A program made the translations under genes and the position numbers. 46,827 bases of DNA from an uncultured Woeseia sp. (GTDB taxonomy: Bacteria; Pseudomonadota; Gammaproteobacteria; Steroidobacterales; Woeseiaceae). The notes below the pieces were generated by a model. That model was not told the origin of the DNA and searched no databases. It worked only from the letters and a program-made list of their open reading frames with translations. The stretch spans positions 1-46,827 of the forward strand of contig CAJWFK010000022.1 of the NCBI GenBank assembly GCA_913031125.1. Direction: 5' to 3'. Shown here piece after piece: positions 33,937 to 42,252 of this stretch (position 1 is the first letter of the stretch; each line of letters opens with the position of its first letter).

Positions 33937-34731
33937 GTGCGGGATCGCCATGGCATCCTGCCGGGATTTATTTCGGTCCTGGTTCATGTTGTTTTATTCG
34001 GTAGTTTCTTACTTGCTTTTGACTTTTCTCAGCCCGTCCAGACAGCTGTACTTTTACCAATTGAGGCGACATTAGTTACGGAAGAAGAACTTGAGCCACC
34101 CCCAGTCGACGAATTACCCGAGCCACCGGCCCGTTCAATTGAGGTGGAAGAGAGTCGCGTTGCACTGGAAGAAGAGAAACGCTTAGCTGACTTGCGTGCC
34201 GAACAGGAGAGAATACGGTTACAGCAAGATGAAGACAGAAAAAGGCGTGAAAAGGCGGAAGCGGACCGTAAACGCCGGCAAGAGGCTGAAACTGAGCGGC
34301 GTCGTGCCGAAGCGGAACGTAGGCGTTTGGAAGAAATGGAGCAACAAAGAGTAAAGAATGAAAGGCTTAGGAGGGAGGCTGAACAGGCGGAAATTCGTCG
34401 GCGACAAGAGCAAGAGGTTTTGGAAGAGCAGAACAGGATTCTTGCCATGCAGGCTGATGATAAGGTTCGATGGGTTTTTGCGCTCCAACAGGCGATTTCG
34501 CGCAATTTTGTGCCTCCGGCATCGGTGCCCATTGATCTCGAATGTGTAGTGGATGTGCGGCAATTACCAGGCGGAACAGTAGCTAATGTTAGTGTCGGTA
34601 GGTGTAACGGCGATGCGGCAGTAAAAAGAGCGATTGAAGCGGCAGTTTATAAAGCGTCCCCTCTACCTCCTCCGGATAATCCTAGAATATTCGATAGGGA
34701 CTTGCGTATCACGTTCAAACCTGAATACTAG
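33937..34731 (+). CDS. tolA: Tol-Pal system bridging protein TolA
   Basis: The protein (about 264 residues) has one N-terminal membrane helix, a proline/glutamate-rich spacer, a long charged coiled coil rich in Glu, Arg and Gln (roughly residues 65-175), and a small C-terminal domain of the TolA/TonB type (V-D-V-R-Q-L-P-G-G, F-D-R-D-L-R-I-T-F). It reaches across the periplasm to TolB and Pal. There is no ATG after the tolR stop: the start is probably GTG at 33937 or TTG at 33934, with AGGA a few bases before. The coiled coil uses Glu/Arg where E. coli TolA is Ala/Lys-rich. Confidence 0.85.
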   Translation: MRDRHGILPGFISVLVHVVLFGSFLLAFDFSQPVQTAVLLPIEATLVTEEELEPPPVDELPEPPARSIEVEESRVALEEEKRLADLRAEQERIRLQQDEDRKRREKAEADRKRRQEAETERRRAEAERRRLEEMEQQRVKNERLRREAEQAEIRRRQEQEVLEEQNRILAMQADDKVRWVFALQQAISRNFVPPASVPIDLECVVDVRQLPGGTVANVSVGRCNGDAAVKRAIEAAVYKASPLPPPDNPRIFDRDLRITFKPEY

Positions 34732-34761
34732 GGTTACCTCTGGCTAAATTGAGCGCGGTGT

Positions 34762-36072
34762 ATGAACCATATTATTGGGCGGTTCGTGTTGTTATGCAGT
34801 TTGCTGCTGCTAGTGATTAGACCGGCTATTGCACAATTAGAATTTGATATCACAGATTTCGTGGGTAAACGCACGCCCATAGCTGTCATACCTTTTGCGT
34901 GGGAGGGTGAAGATGATGTAGCTCACTACGATATCGATGATGTTATTGCCGCTGACTTGAATCGGAGTGGCCGTTTTCGACCGATCCCTGAACAGGATAT
35001 GTTGCAAAAGCCTGCGGCGAGTGTCGATATTGATTTCGATGATTGGTCTATTTTGGGTGTTGAGGCGATTGTGATTGGGAAACTGATACAGAACGGAGCC
35101 AACGCATATACCGTGCAATTTCAAGCTTTTGATGTTTTTAAGCGCCAACAACTCATTGGGTATCGAATGCCGGCAAGTCGGGGCACTATGCGGCGCGTAG
35201 CTCATCGTGCAGCGGATATGATTTATGAAAAGTTAACCGGCATACCAGGTGTTTTTGGCACGAAGGTGGCTTATATACGGGCGATTGGGCAGGAGGATAT
35301 GCGGACATATTCCTTGATAGTCTCCGACATGGATGGTGAGAACGAATTTACGATCATGGAATCTAATGATCCGATTATGTCCCCGGCTTGGTCGCCGGAT
35401 AGCAGGCAGCTCGCGTATGTCTCTTTTGAGAACGAAGCGTCAACAATCTATGTACAGAATCTGCGAACTGGGAATCGCATTAAAGTGTCAAGCCGAATCG
35501 GAATCAACGGGGCACCCGCATTCTCGCCAGATGGACGGAACTTGGTGGTCACTTTGGGCGGACTCGACGGTAATCTCGACATTAATATATTAGATCTTGG
35601 TACTCGTGAAGTAACCCGATTAACTCGAAATCGGGCGATTGACACCGAAGGCACGTGGGCGCCAGACGGTAAGTCAATTTATTTCACATCGGATAGGAGC
35701 GGTGGGCCCCAGATATACGCTATTTCGGTAGAGGGAGGGACGCCAAAACGCATAACCTATGAAGGCATTTATAATGCTCGACCGAGATTATCACCGGATG
35801 GTAGTAAACTTGCACTAGTCACATTGGACAGGGGTAATTATAGGATTGGTGTGCTAGATATGGAGGATCGTGATCTATTAATCGTATCTCGCGGGAAGCA
35901 GGACGAGTCTCCGAGTTTTGCGCCTAACAGCGATTCAATTATCTATGCGACTAGGCTTTCAGGGGATGGTGTGTTGGAGTTGGTTTCTGCAGATGGACTG
36001 GTCAGACAAAGCCTGTCTTCGGGTAACGGAGATATCAGAGAGCCAGTATGGTCACCGTTTCCACGCTATTAG
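34762..36072 (+). CDS. tolB: Tol-Pal system periplasmic beta-propeller TolB
   Basis: The 436-residue protein has a signal peptide (cleavage after A-I-A), an N-terminal alpha/beta domain, and a six-bladed propeller shown by repeated S-P-D-(S/G)-R and W-S-P-D motifs (P-A-W-S-P-D-S-R-Q-L-A-Y, P-A-F-S-P-D-G-R, G-T-W-A-P-D-G-K-S-I-Y-F). It binds Pal and TolA in the periplasm. Position and length are as expected for the family. Confidence 0.95.
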   Translation: MNHIIGRFVLLCSLLLLVIRPAIAQLEFDITDFVGKRTPIAVIPFAWEGEDDVAHYDIDDVIAADLNRSGRFRPIPEQDMLQKPAASVDIDFDDWSILGVEAIVIGKLIQNGANAYTVQFQAFDVFKRQQLIGYRMPASRGTMRRVAHRAADMIYEKLTGIPGVFGTKVAYIRAIGQEDMRTYSLIVSDMDGENEFTIMESNDPIMSPAWSPDSRQLAYVSFENEASTIYVQNLRTGNRIKVSSRIGINGAPAFSPDGRNLVVTLGGLDGNLDINILDLGTREVTRLTRNRAIDTEGTWAPDGKSIYFTSDRSGGPQIYAISVEGGTPKRITYEGIYNARPRLSPDGSKLALVTLDRGNYRIGVLDMEDRDLLIVSRGKQDESPSFAPNSDSIIYATRLSGDGVLELVSADGLVRQSLSSGNGDIREPVWSPFPRY

Positions 36073-36147
36073 ATGTATATTTAGGCTCTTGGAATTCGCT
36101 AAAGCTAATTTTGTATTAGGAAAGCAATAAATTAAGGGAGATTGTTG

Positions 36148-36690
36148 ATGAAATTTTATTCTTTGTTATTCACTGCTCTGGGTGTCATGTGTATTGCAGG
36201 TTGCGCGTCTCAAGGTATTCCGGATTTTGGTTCGGCAAGCGACGCTGGTGGCTCGGTGGCTAGTGAAGGTGAAAGTGCAGTCGCTGGAGGATCGGAAGGT
36301 GCGGTTGGACTTGGAGAAGGGGAGGAATTCAATGATTTTGGTCAAATGGAAGAGGCTCCACTTGAAATGGTAATTTACTTCGATTTTGACCAGTCGGATC
36401 TGCGCACTGAATATTCCGATGTGCTGCAGCGGCATTCAGCCAATCTGGCAGATAATCGCCGAACCAATATCCGGTTAGAGGGGCATGCTGATGAACGCGG
36501 TTCGCGGGAATACAACATAGGCCTTGGAGAGAGGCGCTCACAGGCCGTTCGGCGATTGTTGTTGGTCCAAGGGGTATCTGCAGATCAAATTGCAACCGTC
36601 AGTTTCGGCGAGGAACGACCGGCGGCTCTGGGGAGCGACGAAGAATCTTGGCAGCTTAACCGGCGAGTTGAGATTAAGTATCTTGATTAA
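36148..36690 (+). CDS. pal: Peptidoglycan-associated lipoprotein Pal
   Basis: The 180-residue lipoprotein has a signal ending I-A-G-C (Cys19), a Gly/Ser/Glu-rich spacer, and an OmpA-like peptidoglycan-binding domain with Y-F-D-F-D-Q-S-D-L-R and G-H-A-D-E-R-G-S-R-E-Y-N. It anchors the outer membrane to the wall. The ATG at 36148 has AGGGAG eight bases upstream; two in-frame TTG codons precede it. Its stop overlaps the cpoB start. Confidence 0.95.
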   Translation: MKFYSLLFTALGVMCIAGCASQGIPDFGSASDAGGSVASEGESAVAGGSEGAVGLGEGEEFNDFGQMEEAPLEMVIYFDFDQSDLRTEYSDVLQRHSANLADNRRTNIRLEGHADERGSREYNIGLGERRSQAVRRLLLVQGVSADQIATVSFGEERPAALGSDEESWQLNRRVEIKYLD

Positions 36691-37526
36691 TGGTACACCC
36701 AATGCCACACATTAGATCGATCTTGAGTTTATTCTCTATGGCGGTGTTCATGATGGGTTGCGCTGTCATGGAGCCTCCGCAGGCACAGGTTTCGGTGCAG
36801 TCGGTAAATGCCGGGTCTTTGCGGTTGGCAGAAATTGAGCGGAGACTGGGGGCGATTGAGCGGATGCTAGCGACCGGCACCTTGGTTGAGTTAACCAAGC
36901 AGGTCGATGAGTTGCAACGCGATGTTGCCGAATTAAGGGGGCGGACCGATGTCCTTGAGTACAATACTGATGGGACCACTAGTCGGCAAAGAGAGCTTTA
37001 TGTTGATCTTGATAATCGGATCCGGGCATTAGAACAGCAACGGCTGGTTGAGCAAGGCGTGGAGCTTTCCCCGACTATCGTTGCTGATGAGGATGCTCAG
37101 GTATCAGGTGTTGAGCCCGAACCAATAGAACCCCCTACAGGGACTGATCGCGAAAGTTATGAGGAGGCGTTTGCACTACTGCGACAAGGGCGTTATCCCG
37201 AAGCTGGGGTGGCTTTTCAACGCCTGCTTTTGATGTTTCCTCAAAGCCAGCTCAAGGATAATGCCCAATATTGGTTGGCGGAAACTTATTATGGTACTGG
37301 ACAGTTCGAGCAGGCTTTGATCGAATTTCAGGCGATTCTGAGTAATTATCCCAGGTCCCGTAAAATTCCTGATGCCATGTTGAAGGTGGGTTACAGCCAC
37401 TATGAGCTGGAGCAGTGGGAAGAATCGAGGGCCATGCTTCAACAACTCATCCTTGACTATCCAGGATCAACCGCCAGTAGGTTGGCGAGTCAAAGGCTTG
37501 ATCGTCTGTCTGAGGATGGATATTAA
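36690..37526 (+). CDS. cpoB: Cell division coordinator CpoB (YbgF)
   Basis: The 278-residue periplasmic protein has a signal sequence, a coiled-coil N-terminal part (L-R-L-A-E-I-E-R-R-L-G-A-I-E), and a C-terminal TPR domain (Y-E-E-A-F-A-L-L-R-Q-G-R-Y, A-Q-Y-W-L-A-E, L-K-V-G-Y-S). CpoB coordinates wall synthesis with Tol-driven constriction. The signal ends F-M-M-G-C-A, close to a lipobox, so a lipid-anchored form is possible but not clear. The start ATG overlaps the pal stop; an ATG at 36702 is an alternative. Confidence 0.9.
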   Translation: MVHPMPHIRSILSLFSMAVFMMGCAVMEPPQAQVSVQSVNAGSLRLAEIERRLGAIERMLATGTLVELTKQVDELQRDVAELRGRTDVLEYNTDGTTSRQRELYVDLDNRIRALEQQRLVEQGVELSPTIVADEDAQVSGVEPEPIEPPTGTDRESYEEAFALLRQGRYPEAGVAFQRLLLMFPQSQLKDNAQYWLAETYYGTGQFEQALIEFQAILSNYPRSRKIPDAMLKVGYSHYELEQWEESRAMLQQLILDYPGSTASRLASQRLDRLSEDGY

Positions 37527-37601
37527 TCCATTAGCTTGATAGTGGCAGGCGGTGCGGTATTGCGTCGACCCCATTACCAGTCCAATTATTGGAAAATCAG
37601 T

Positions 37602-37660
37602 GGGGCGTTAACTCAGGTGGTAGAGTTGATGACTTCTAATTTGTTGCTGCTGGACCGAGA
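37602..37660 (+). pseudogene. Decayed tRNA-Lys copy (with degenerate promoter upstream)
   Basis: Aligned without gaps to the intact tRNA-Lys at 39543, the first 24 bases match in all but three positions and retain the acceptor 5' strand and D-arm (CTCAG-x-TGGTAGAG). The anticodon loop reads CTTCTAA instead of CTTTTAA, the anticodon stem no longer pairs, and after GCTGG the T-loop and acceptor 3' strand are lost. Homology continues upstream through the promoter: TTGATA (37536) and TATTGC (37558) correspond to TTGATC and TATTAT of the intact gene. E. coli has tRNA-Lys genes at the same place after cpoB, so this is probably a relic of an ancestral copy or an integration scar. Confidence 0.75.
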
Positions 37661-37710
37661 AGCTTTCGGTATGCGGCTGAGCGAATTGATGAATCCGAAA
37701 AAGGAGATAG

Positions 37711-39429
37711 ATGGTGAGACCAGCGCATGTGATTTTGTTGTTTCTACCGTTGTTCGGATGTGCGGATAATGCCGGTGCGCCAAGAGCTGATTGGGTGCTG
37801 ACCAATGGGGAAATCTATACCGTAAATGTGAACCAGCCTTGGGTAGAAGCAGTTGTGATCAATGACGGTGATTTCGTATATGTTGGCAGCGAGGCTGGTG
37901 CGGCAGTCTACGCAGCTGACAAAGTGACTGATTTGGGTGGTCGCATGGTCATTCCGGGTATTGTTGACGGACACACCCATCCGGGCCTTTATGGCATCGA
38001 ACAGTACAACGCCGAATTCGTGGAGACAGATCGGGAAGCATTTCTGGAGGAACTCCGCATCTGGGCTGCGGATAATCCGGGTGAAGACTGGGTACGAGGT
38101 TGCTGCTGGCCAGTCATTTCCTATGTTGATGGTTCGATGGGGCCGGATCGTCGCTCACTCGACGAGATATTTCCTGATCGCCCGGTCTGGCTTACTAGTA
38201 GCTCCTGGCACAGTTACTGGCTCAACACGCGTGCTCTAGAGGCGCTTGGTGTCGACGAGGATTCAGAGGACCCGCGTTTCCCGATTGCCACCTACAAACG
38301 TGAGGCCGACGGCCGCCTAACCGGGTGGCTTAAGGAAGGCGCAGGCTGGCAATTCTTCAATCAGGTTTTCGAAATCAACGAAGAAATTCATAACGCCAGT
38401 GTTCGCGAGTTTCTCGATTACCTGAGTGTGCGTGGTGTAACGACCCTTTACGATGGCGGTAATCTGGACTACAGCGATGCCGTTTACCAGTTACTCTCAG
38501 ATCTCGAAGAGTCGGGAGAATTGCCGATTCGCTATGAAGGAACCTACATGGTGTCTGTCCCGCAGCGTCGGGCGCTTGCCGTTTCCGAGATGCGCAGATT
38601 TCGGGAGGCCTATGGTGGTGAACGCTTGCAATTCAATACCATCAAGCTGTTCATGGACGGTATCCACGAAAATCGTTCCAGCGCGATGCTGGAGCCGTTT
38701 GCGGATGATCTTGACTATAAGAGCAATACGACTCTTTCGCCTGAAGAACTCCGAGATTGGCTCATCGAGTTACACGAAGCGCAGTTTGATCTTCATATTC
38801 ACACTATCGGTGATCTTGCGGTTAATGTCGTGCTTGAAGGCGTGGAAATGGCAAGAGACACAGTGGGAGAGGGGTTCTATCCCCGCGTTACGATGGCGCA
38901 CCTACAGAACATCCATCCGGGTGATCGGGAACGATTTGCTGAGCTTGGGATTAGTGCAAACTTCACGGCTTGGTGGCACGGTATCGATTCACCAGACCCG
39001 GCGCTCTCTGGCCTCGGGCCGGTGCGGGCCCACCAATCCTATCCTGTGCGACCTTTGTATGATTCCGGTGCGAACGTCACTTTTTCTAGTGATGACTGGC
39101 GTCTCGAAGTGCTGTCACCATTTCTGGGAATACAGGTTGGTCACACGCGCCAGTATCCAGATATTATGCTGTCAGAAGGACAGGACCCTGAGGCCTTCAA
39201 GGGGCCTGCGTCGGAAAAGCTTCCGCTCGAATACATGATCAGGGGATTCACACTCAATGGTTCCCACCAGTTGCGCTTGGAGGATCGCATCGGTTCCATT
39301 GAGTCTGGTAAATCTGCAGACTTCGTTTTGTTGCCCGAAAACCTGTTTGAAATGAACCCGAAGTCAATTTACATGGTTGTGCCGGACGCCGTTATTATGG
39401 AGGGTGAATTGGTACAGGGAGCGCTGTAG
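37711..39429 (+). CDS. YtcJ-like amidohydrolase lipoprotein
   Basis: The 572-residue protein has a short lipoprotein signal (L-F-G-C, Cys17). It is an amidohydrolase of the YtcJ/amidohydrolase-3 type: I-V-D-G-H-T-H for the first ligands, L-H-I-H-T-I-G-D and M-A-H-L-Q-N in the barrel, and S-S-D-D-W for the late Asp. It should hydrolyse an amide or formamide bond in the periplasm; the substrate is unknown. AAGGAG lies five bases before the ATG. Its base composition looks more GC-rich than the tol and thr genes on either side. It stands between the decayed and the intact tRNA-Lys, interrupting an otherwise conserved gene order, which suggests insertion. Confidence 0.85.
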   Translation: MVRPAHVILLFLPLFGCADNAGAPRADWVLTNGEIYTVNVNQPWVEAVVINDGDFVYVGSEAGAAVYAADKVTDLGGRMVIPGIVDGHTHPGLYGIEQYNAEFVETDREAFLEELRIWAADNPGEDWVRGCCWPVISYVDGSMGPDRRSLDEIFPDRPVWLTSSSWHSYWLNTRALEALGVDEDSEDPRFPIATYKREADGRLTGWLKEGAGWQFFNQVFEINEEIHNASVREFLDYLSVRGVTTLYDGGNLDYSDAVYQLLSDLEESGELPIRYEGTYMVSVPQRRALAVSEMRRFREAYGGERLQFNTIKLFMDGIHENRSSAMLEPFADDLDYKSNTTLSPEELRDWLIELHEAQFDLHIHTIGDLAVNVVLEGVEMARDTVGEGFYPRVTMAHLQNIHPGDRERFAELGISANFTAWWHGIDSPDPALSGLGPVRAHQSYPVRPLYDSGANVTFSSDDWRLEVLSPFLGIQVGHTRQYPDIMLSEGQDPEAFKGPASEKLPLEYMIRGFTLNGSHQLRLEDRIGSIESGKSADFVLLPENLFEMNPKSIYMVVPDAVIMEGELVQGAL

Positions 39430-39473
39430 CCTGTGAGGCAACTAACGGGCTGGCCTGTCGCGGTGATCTGCCA

Positions 39474-39503
39474 TTGATCGATTGGCGGACGTTACGGTAT
39501 TAT
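39474..39503 (+). promoter_or_regulatory. Promoter of tRNA-Lys
   Basis: TTGATC (39474-39479), an 18-base spacer and TATTAT (39498-39503) are followed by a GC-rich discriminator (GCCGGCCGC), as usual for stringently controlled stable-RNA promoters. The same block, in decayed form, precedes the relic tRNA at 37602. Confidence 0.55.
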
Positions 39504-39542
39504 GCCGGCCGCATTAATCGTGCAAGTCATTGAAAATCGTGT

Positions 39543-39618
39543 GGGGTGTTAGCTCAGTTGGTAGAGCAGTGTCCTTTTAAGTCATTGGTCGCTGGTTCGA
39601 ATCCAGCACACCCCACCA
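39543..39618 (+). tRNA. tRNA-Lys (UUU)
   Basis: The 76-base gene folds as a cloverleaf: acceptor GGGGTGT/ACACCCC (seven pairs), D-arm GCTC/GAGC, anticodon loop CTTTTAA (anticodon TTT, reading AAA and AAG), T-arm GCTGG-TTCGAAT-CCAGC, discriminator A and encoded CCA. The anticodon stem GTGTC/GTCAT has one T-T mismatch and a G-T pair, which is unusual but tolerable. It is the only intact tRNA in the window and lies downstream of the tol-pal operon as in E. coli. Confidence 0.95.
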
Positions 39619-39697
39619 CTTTCAATGGATTAATCTAGCGCTAGGACTTTCTTTTAGGGTCCATGCCTAAACGCACCTCCAATGCTATTCAATAATG

Positions 39698-39703
39698 TAT
39701 AAT
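39698..39703 (+). promoter_or_regulatory. Candidate -10 element upstream of thrABC
   Basis: A perfect TATAAT lies 95 bases downstream of tRNA-Lys and about 75 bases before thrA. No good -35 is found 17 bases upstream (ACCTCC). If used, transcription would start around 39711 and run straight into the hairpin at 39729. Confidence 0.35.
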
Positions 39704-39728
39704 TTCATGCATCCATAATAATTAAAGA

Positions 39729-39768
39729 CGGCTAAGCGTTTTGTCGCTAATGTTAGCCGCTTTTTTTT
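39729..39768 (+). terminator. Strong hairpin plus eight-T run just before thrA (terminator or attenuator)
   Basis: CGGCTAA (39729-39735) pairs with TTAGCCG (39753-39759) in seven perfect pairs, with an inner GCG/CGC stem and a TTTTGT loop, and eight T follow at 39761-39768. This is a textbook intrinsic terminator. It ends within about ten bases of the first possible thrA start codons, so it must act on transcripts entering thrA from tRNA-Lys or from the TATAAT at 39698. I found no Thr/Ile-rich leader peptide: the short readings upstream contain at most one Thr codon. It may terminate tRNA-Lys readthrough or regulate thrA. Confidence 0.7.
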
Positions 39769-39778
39769 GGCGAGTATT

Positions 39779-42247
39779 GTGTCTTCAGTTTGGAAAATTC
39801 ATAAATTTGGCGGTAGTAGCCTAGACGATGCTGCATGTTTTGAGCGTGTCGTAAAAATATTGTTATCACTGCAGGGTGAGAATCTGGGTGTGGTCGTGTC
39901 GGCAATGGGTGGGATGACTGACGCTCTTCTGGAATTGCACAGTGCCGCAGAGAAAGGTTCCGATTTTCAATCCGGTCTTCGCAGTATTCGGAGCCGATAT
40001 AAGGCTACTGCGGCTGCGTTGCTACCCAAGGCGGTTCTTACCGAAGTCATGCATGATTTCGAAAAGGATGTCGCGGTAATAGACTCGCTTCTAGAGGGGG
40101 GCGGAGTAGATGGAATTAGTCCTGTGGCAAGGGATATTGTTTGCGGGTACGGGGAGCTGTGGTCAGCGCGTTTACTAGCAGCGCACCTATCCGCAACCGG
40201 CAAGGTAGAGGGTGATGTTTGCTGGATTGACTCACGCGAAGTCATAACAGTTAACCATACAGATCTCGGTCCATCAGTAGTTTGGGCGGTGTCGCAGAAT
40301 TCCTGGAACAAAGCCCTTATGGAAGGATTCTCTGGTATTGCGGTTATGACCGGTTTCATTGCAACAGATCAATCCGGCACACAAACGACGTTGGGGCGTA
40401 ATGGTAGTGATTTTTCTGGGGCAATCATGGCGGTCCTTGCAGGGGCCGATCAACTCGATATCTGGACTGATGTAGATGGGGTTATGAGCGCGGATCCTAG
40501 GCAAGTTCCGGAAGCGCAGGTTATCGAGTCACTCTCATATAGCGAGGCAATGGAACTGGCGTACTTCGGCGCAAAAGTGATACATCCGAAGACCCTCCAA
40601 CCCGCAATGAAGAACAATATAGCTGTTGTGATCCGAAACAGTTTTGAGCCTGAAAGGCCTGGCAGCCGTATCGCAGTGTTAGATTCGGCTAGTGGTGGTA
40701 TTAAAGGTATTACAGCAGTTTCCGATATGGCGCTAGTTAATATCGAGGGCGCTGGAATGATAGGCGTTCCGGGAACCGCAGAACGGATATTTTCGACATT
40801 AAAGGAGGCAGGCGTATCCGTGACACTCATTTCACAAGGTAGTTCAGAGCACTCCATTTGTCTGGCATTAGCATCCACGGAAGCCAAAACTGCGAAATAT
40901 GTAATTTCAGAAGCGTTTGCCGACGAACTATCGAGCGGCCAGATACAAAGCATTGATGTGAAAAACGACCAAAGCATAATCGCAGTAGTTGGTGATGGAA
41001 TGGCTGGTACGCCGCGTATTGCAGCGCGATTTTTCTCGAATCTTGGGAAGGCAGGTATTAATGTTCGGGCAATTGCGCAGGGGTCTTCAGAACGCAATAT
41101 TTCAGCAGTAATCGATTCAGTCAACGTAACCAGAGCCCTACGGTCGGTGCATTCAGGGTTTTACCTGTCAGCAAAGACACTTTCAATCGGTGTTATTGGT
41201 ACTGGCGTTGTAGGTAGTACTCTTTTAAAACAAATGGAGGCTCAACAAAAAAGACTTAAGAGCCGTTTTAATATTGATTTAAGAATCCGAGCGATTGCCA
41301 AGTCAGATCGAATGGTACTTGCAAAGTCTCAGGTCGATTTACGTAATTGGGGGAGTGAACTAGATTCTAAAGGGCAGGCGACTGATCTTGGCGGCTTCGA
41401 GCGACATGTCTGTGCCGAGCATTTGCCCCATGCTGTAATAATTGATTGCACGGCTGATCAGCTTATAGCGGATCAGTACAGTGGCTGGCTTCGACGTGGC
41501 ATCCATATTGTCACACCTAACAAGAAAGCTTTCAGTGGTAGTCAGGCAGCCTATAAAGAGCTAAATACAAGCGCTATTCGTGGAGCCAGTCATTACCTTT
41601 ATGAAACCACGGTAGGTGCTTCATTGCCGATTATTAAGACAGTCAGGGACCTGATAGATACCGGTGACCGGGTGCATTCGATTAAAGGTATTTTGTCGGG
41701 CACGCTTGCGTATCTTTTTAATAGTTATGATGGAACAAAACCATTTTCGGAAATCGTTATGCAAGCAAAAGCTAATGGTTTTACGGAGCCAGACCCTCGG
41801 GACGACCTTTCGGGTATGGACATAGCTCGGAAATTGATTATTATCGCGCGTGAATTAGGCCAGGAGATTCAACTAGGGGATTTTCCTGTACAAAACTTGG
41901 TGCCGGAACGACTAAAAGAATTGGCGGTTGAAGAGTTTCTATGTAATCTCCAGAAACATGATGATGAGATGTTAGAGCTTTATCAGGAAACCAGAAGTAA
42001 TAATCAATCGCTAAGATACATTGCTAGTCTCGATGCAAAGGGTAATGCTTCGGTGGGGCTTGAAAAGGTGCCTGCGGATGATGCCTTAAGTAATATTCGG
42101 TTAACCGATAACTTAGTGCAATTTAAATCTGATCGTTATGCTGCCAACCCACTGGTTATAAAGGGTCCAGGCGCTGGGCCAGAAGTTACAGCAGCCGGTG
42201 TTTTCGGAGACTTATTAAAATTAGCTAGTCTACTTGGAGATAATTGA
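39779..42247 (+). CDS. thrA: Bifunctional aspartate kinase / homoserine dehydrogenase
   Basis: The protein (about 822 residues) has the E. coli ThrA layout: an aspartokinase domain with K-F-G-G-S-S at residues 9-14 and G-R-N-G-S-D-F-S, two ACT domains in the middle (V-S-V-T-L-I-S-Q-G-S-S-E and I-N-V-R-A-I-A-Q-G-S-S-E), and homoserine dehydrogenase from about residue 468 (I-G-V-I-G-T-G-V-V-G-S, then T-P-N-K-K-A and D-P-R-D-D-L-S-G-M-D). It catalyses the first and third steps of threonine synthesis; the ACT domains usually give threonine feedback. The start is uncertain: GTG at 39779 or TTG at 39767, which lies in the T-run of the hairpin. thrB overlaps or follows at once. Confidence 0.95.
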   Translation: MSSVWKIHKFGGSSLDDAACFERVVKILLSLQGENLGVVVSAMGGMTDALLELHSAAEKGSDFQSGLRSIRSRYKATAAALLPKAVLTEVMHDFEKDVAVIDSLLEGGGVDGISPVARDIVCGYGELWSARLLAAHLSATGKVEGDVCWIDSREVITVNHTDLGPSVVWAVSQNSWNKALMEGFSGIAVMTGFIATDQSGTQTTLGRNGSDFSGAIMAVLAGADQLDIWTDVDGVMSADPRQVPEAQVIESLSYSEAMELAYFGAKVIHPKTLQPAMKNNIAVVIRNSFEPERPGSRIAVLDSASGGIKGITAVSDMALVNIEGAGMIGVPGTAERIFSTLKEAGVSVTLISQGSSEHSICLALASTEAKTAKYVISEAFADELSSGQIQSIDVKNDQSIIAVVGDGMAGTPRIAARFFSNLGKAGINVRAIAQGSSERNISAVIDSVNVTRALRSVHSGFYLSAKTLSIGVIGTGVVGSTLLKQMEAQQKRLKSRFNIDLRIRAIAKSDRMVLAKSQVDLRNWGSELDSKGQATDLGGFERHVCAEHLPHAVIIDCTADQLIADQYSGWLRRGIHIVTPNKKAFSGSQAAYKELNTSAIRGASHYLYETTVGASLPIIKTVRDLIDTGDRVHSIKGILSGTLAYLFNSYDGTKPFSEIVMQAKANGFTEPDPRDDLSGMDIARKLIIIARELGQEIQLGDFPVQNLVPERLKELAVEEFLCNLQKHDDEMLELYQETRSNNQSLRYIASLDAKGNASVGLEKVPADDALSNIRLTDNLVQFKSDRYAANPLVIKGPGAGPEVTAAGVFGDLLKLASLLGDN

Positions 42248-42252
42248 TCCAT

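Noticed and set aside
34029..34532. 167-codon minus-strand frame opposite tolA
   Set aside because: Its Ser/Arg repeats are the reverse reading of the tolA coiled coil (Glu/Arg/Ala codons), not a protein of its own.
38453..39238. 261-codon plus-strand frame inside the YtcJ-like amidohydrolase
   Set aside because: The amidohydrolase motifs cover the whole stretch; the alternative reading is basic and lacks any domain pattern.
39655..39700. Leader peptide for threonine attenuation upstream of thrA
   Set aside because: The short ATG-started readings there (6 to 10 codons) contain at most one Thr and one Ile codon, so they cannot work as a classical thrL.
40450..41124. 224-codon open frame on the minus strand inside thrA
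   Set aside because: It is a frame shadow: thrA shows all family motifs across the same bases, while this reading has Ser/Ile-rich composition and no start signal.
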